Part shown: positions 62,279-64,000 of the stretch, one piece after another | Numbering within the stretch: the first letter of the stretch is position 1 | Layout: each line of letters begins with the position of its first letter | Origin: JAFCUW01 sp040386255 | GTDB taxonomy: Bacteria; Pseudomonadota; Gammaproteobacteria; Burkholderiales; Burkholderiaceae_D | DNA: 64,000 nucleotides | Assembly (NCBI GenBank): GCA_040386255.1 | Contig: JAZKFW010000033.1 | Coordinates: 1-64,000, forward strand | Direction: 5' to 3' | Made by a program: the position numbers and the translations under genes | Notes under the pieces: model-generated | The model's database searches: none | The model's input: the letters and a program-made list of their open reading frames with translations, nothing else | What the model was told of the DNA's origin: nothing

Positions 62279-62767
62279 CTAGGCTGCTGCGCTCCAATCT
62301 CCGCTCTTGCCCCCGTGCTTCTCCAGCACCCGCACGTCGGTCATCACCATGCCCCGGTCGACCGCCTTGCACATGTCGTAGATGGTCAGCAAGCCTATCT
62401 GCACCGCGGTCAGCGCTTCCATTTCCACGCCGGTCTTGCCGAACGTCTCCACCTGCGCGCGGCAGTGCACGCTGTTGGCCGGCTGGTCGACGTCGAATTC
62501 CACCGTCACGCGCGTCAGCGCCAGCGGATGGCACAGCGGAATCAGGTCGCTGGTGCGCTTTGCGCCCATGATGGCGGCGATGCGGGCAATGCCGAGCACG
62601 TCGCCTTTCTTGGCGCTGCCGGACGTGATGAGCGCCAGCGTTTCCGGCTTCATGCGGATGGTGCCGGCGGCCACGGCCACCCGCTGGGTGTCGGCCTTGG
62701 CGCCGACATCGACCATGTGGGCCTGGCCGGCGCTGTCGAAATGGGTCAGGTGGGTGTCAATGGTCAT
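62279..62767 (-). CDS. moaC: Cyclic pyranopterin monophosphate synthase MoaC
   Basis: 162-residue molybdenum-cofactor enzyme forming cPMP with MoaA. Begins LTHFDSAGQAHMVDVGAKAD and has the active-site region LIPLCHPLALTRVTVEFD and TGVEMEALTAVQIGLLTIYDMCKAVDRGM. Full length. Divergent from the M48 protease gene. Confidence 0.96.
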   Translation of the reverse strand: MTIDTHLTHFDSAGQAHMVDVGAKADTQRVAVAAGTIRMKPETLALITSGSAKKGDVLGIARIAAIMGAKRTSDLIPLCHPLALTRVTVEFDVDQPANSVHCRAQVETFGKTGVEMEALTAVQIGLLTIYDMCKAVDRGMVMTDVRVLEKHGGKSGDWSAAA

Positions 62768-62853
62768 AGTCGCTGATGGTCGGTTGAGGTAACAAATGTT
62801 TCGGTGCGCGCCGGGCGCGGTGCCAGCGCGGCGGTTGCAGGTATGATAGCACC

Positions 62854-64000
62854 GTGAAATCGAAAATCGATCCTCCCGTCGGGCTCCCGGCGCCCCGCAC
62901 GCGTCGCCTGCTGGCGGCCGCCTGCCTGTCTGCGTTCGCCGCGCTGGCCATCGCGCCGCCGTCCGGCATGGCCCAGCTCAGGCCGAACAACAACATCCTG
63001 CCGACCCTCGGCGACAGCGCCCGCGGCGACCTGTCGCCGGTGATCGAGCGCAAGCTGGGCGAGGAGATCATGCGCGACGTGCGGCGCGATCGCGATTTCC
63101 TCGACGACGACGCCATCCTCGAATACCTGAACAATTTCGGCAGCGCGCTGGTTGCGGCCTATCCCGGCGCGCGCGGCGAAACCGGCGCCGACTTCTATTT
63201 CTTCGCGGTGCGCGACCCGATGCTCAACGCGTTCGCGCTGCCCGGCGGGTTCATCGCGGCCCATACCGGCCTGCTGCTGGCAGCCCAGAACGAATCGGAA
63301 CTGGCGTCGGTGATGTCGCACGAGATTGGCCACGTCACCCAGCGCCACATCGCCCGCATGATCGGCCAGCAGAAGCAGGATGCGCTGATGCCGCTGGCGG
63401 CGATGATCCTGGCGGCGCTGGCGTCGAAGGCCGGGCCGGACGCGGCGGTCGGCGTGATGATGGGCGGGCAGGGCCTGCAGATCCAGCGCCAGCTCAATTT
63501 CAGCCGCGACGCCGAGCGCGAGGCCGACCGCGTCGGCTTCCAGATCATGGGCGCGGGCGGCTACGACACGTCCGGCATGGTGGCGTTCTTCCAGCGCCTG
63601 CAGACGGCCACCAAGGTGTATTCGGACCTGACGCCGCCCTGGCTGATGAGCCACCCGCTGACGTCCGAGCGGATCTCCGACATCCAGGCGCGCATTCGCG
63701 AGGCGCCGTTCCGGCAGCGCGTCGACGGGCTCGAATTCCACCTGGTGCGCGCGCGGGCGCGGGTGCTGCAGGACTCCAGCGCGCAGGGCCTGATCGACGC
63801 CACCAAGGTGTTCGAGTTCCAGCTCAATAACCAGAGCCGGCAGCAGCAGGCGGCCGCGCAATACGGGCTGTCGCTGGTGGCGTTGAAAAGGAACGAACTG
63901 ACCAGGGCGGCCGACTTGCTGGCGAAGTCGCGCCTGACGATGAAGCCGGCGGCCGGGGCGGTGTTCTCGACCGGGCAGAGCGCATCCGATGCGGCGTCGA
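62854..64000 (+). CDS. M48 peptidase, BepA-like (partial, 3' end beyond the window)
   Basis: Periplasmic zinc metalloprotease of the BepA/YfgC type, which assists outer-membrane protein assembly and clears failed LptD. It starts with GTG; residues 1-40 form a signal peptide ending around SGMAQ. Zinc motif HEIGH is at residues 156-160, the third ligand Glu is in RDAEREADRVGFQI, and a helical repeat region begins near residue 285. 382 residues visible; the usual roughly 480-residue protein continues past 64000. TATGAT (62842-62847) is so close that initiation may be nearly leaderless. Confidence 0.88.
   Translation, partial: MKSKIDPPVGLPAPRTRRLLAAACLSAFAALAIAPPSGMAQLRPNNNILPTLGDSARGDLSPVIERKLGEEIMRDVRRDRDFLDDDAILEYLNNFGSALVAAYPGARGETGADFYFFAVRDPMLNAFALPGGFIAAHTGLLLAAQNESELASVMSHEIGHVTQRHIARMIGQQKQDALMPLAAMILAALASKAGPDAAVGVMMGGQGLQIQRQLNFSRDAEREADRVGFQIMGAGGYDTSGMVAFFQRLQTATKVYSDLTPPWLMSHPLTSERISDIQARIREAPFRQRVDGLEFHLVRARARVLQDSSAQGLIDATKVFEFQLNNQSRQQQAAAQYGLSLVALKRNELTRAADLLAKSRLTMKPAAGAVFSTGQSASDAAS

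Overview
The window looks like a chromosomal segment of a GC-rich betaproteobacterium in the Oxalobacteraceae (Massilia, Duganella or Janthinobacterium type). This rests on gene content and order: nadK-recN and hemH-grpE-dnaK-dnaJ, purM divergent from AI-2E/hda/HAD/pcnB/folK/panB, recA-recX, DUF2889-sucC-sucD-pilA, plus a PEP-CTERM protein and S9 peptidase paralogues. Genus is inferred, not proven. Almost all of the window is ordinary, densely coded chromosome. I see no rRNA, tRNA, CRISPR array, prophage or complete transposon.

Layout. 1-6.5 kb: partial uppP, a cysteine-cluster protein, a TetR regulator with a clear promoter, a methyltransferase-rhodanese-TolC run, gloA, an OsmC protein and a DUF3667 membrane protein. 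6.5-15.9 kb: stress block with nadK-recN behind a LexA box, hemH, grpE-dnaK-dnaJ behind sigma-32 promoters, a beta carbonic anhydrase and a MazG-like pyrophosphohydrolase. 16.2-28.2 kb: gamma-glutamyl-putrescine/GABA catabolism (gabD, puuD-, puuA-, spuC- and puuC-like genes), interrupted by a lower-GC secreted protein, a sodium:solute symporter, a sigma-factor-like gene coupled to an unknown protein, and a decayed phosphoesterase. 28.3-31.4 kb: a PEP-CTERM protein behind a sigma-54-like promoter, thpR and an erythromycin-esterase-like protein. 31.4-38.9 kb: panB, folK, pcnB, HAD phosphatase, hda and AI-2E transporter on the minus strand, with purM divergent. 39-41 kb: DUF2975/XRE pair and PPi-type phosphofructokinase. 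41-46 kb: three S9 peptidase copies, the middle one cut down to its C-terminus next to a repeat cluster. 46-50.6 kb: response regulator, histidine kinase, DUF4212 and symporter in overlapping order. 50.7-56.9 kb: LexA-controlled recA-recX, a small decayed cassette, DUF2889, sucCD and an FHA protein. 57-59.3 kb: three tandem 836-bp units, each encoding an identical type IV pilin with its own sigma-54 promoter. 59.4-64 kb: a phosphoethanolamine transferase, a small secreted protein, a vapBC remnant, moaC and a partial M48 protease.

Two families of short dispersed repeats occupy the intergenic spaces. One begins with a GGGGTCAG head and occurs in inverted and tandem arrangements at 6.5, 9.3, 17.7, 32.3-32.5 and 43.8 kb. 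The other is a hairpin around GTCATCCTCGC or GTTCCCGC (16.0, 16.15, 21.6 and 22.7 kb). The most notable observations are the pilin array, the GGGGTCAG family and its association with the truncated peptidase, the LexA box placed ahead of nadK rather than recN, and the unrecognised sigma-like two-gene unit at 24.5-26.1 kb.
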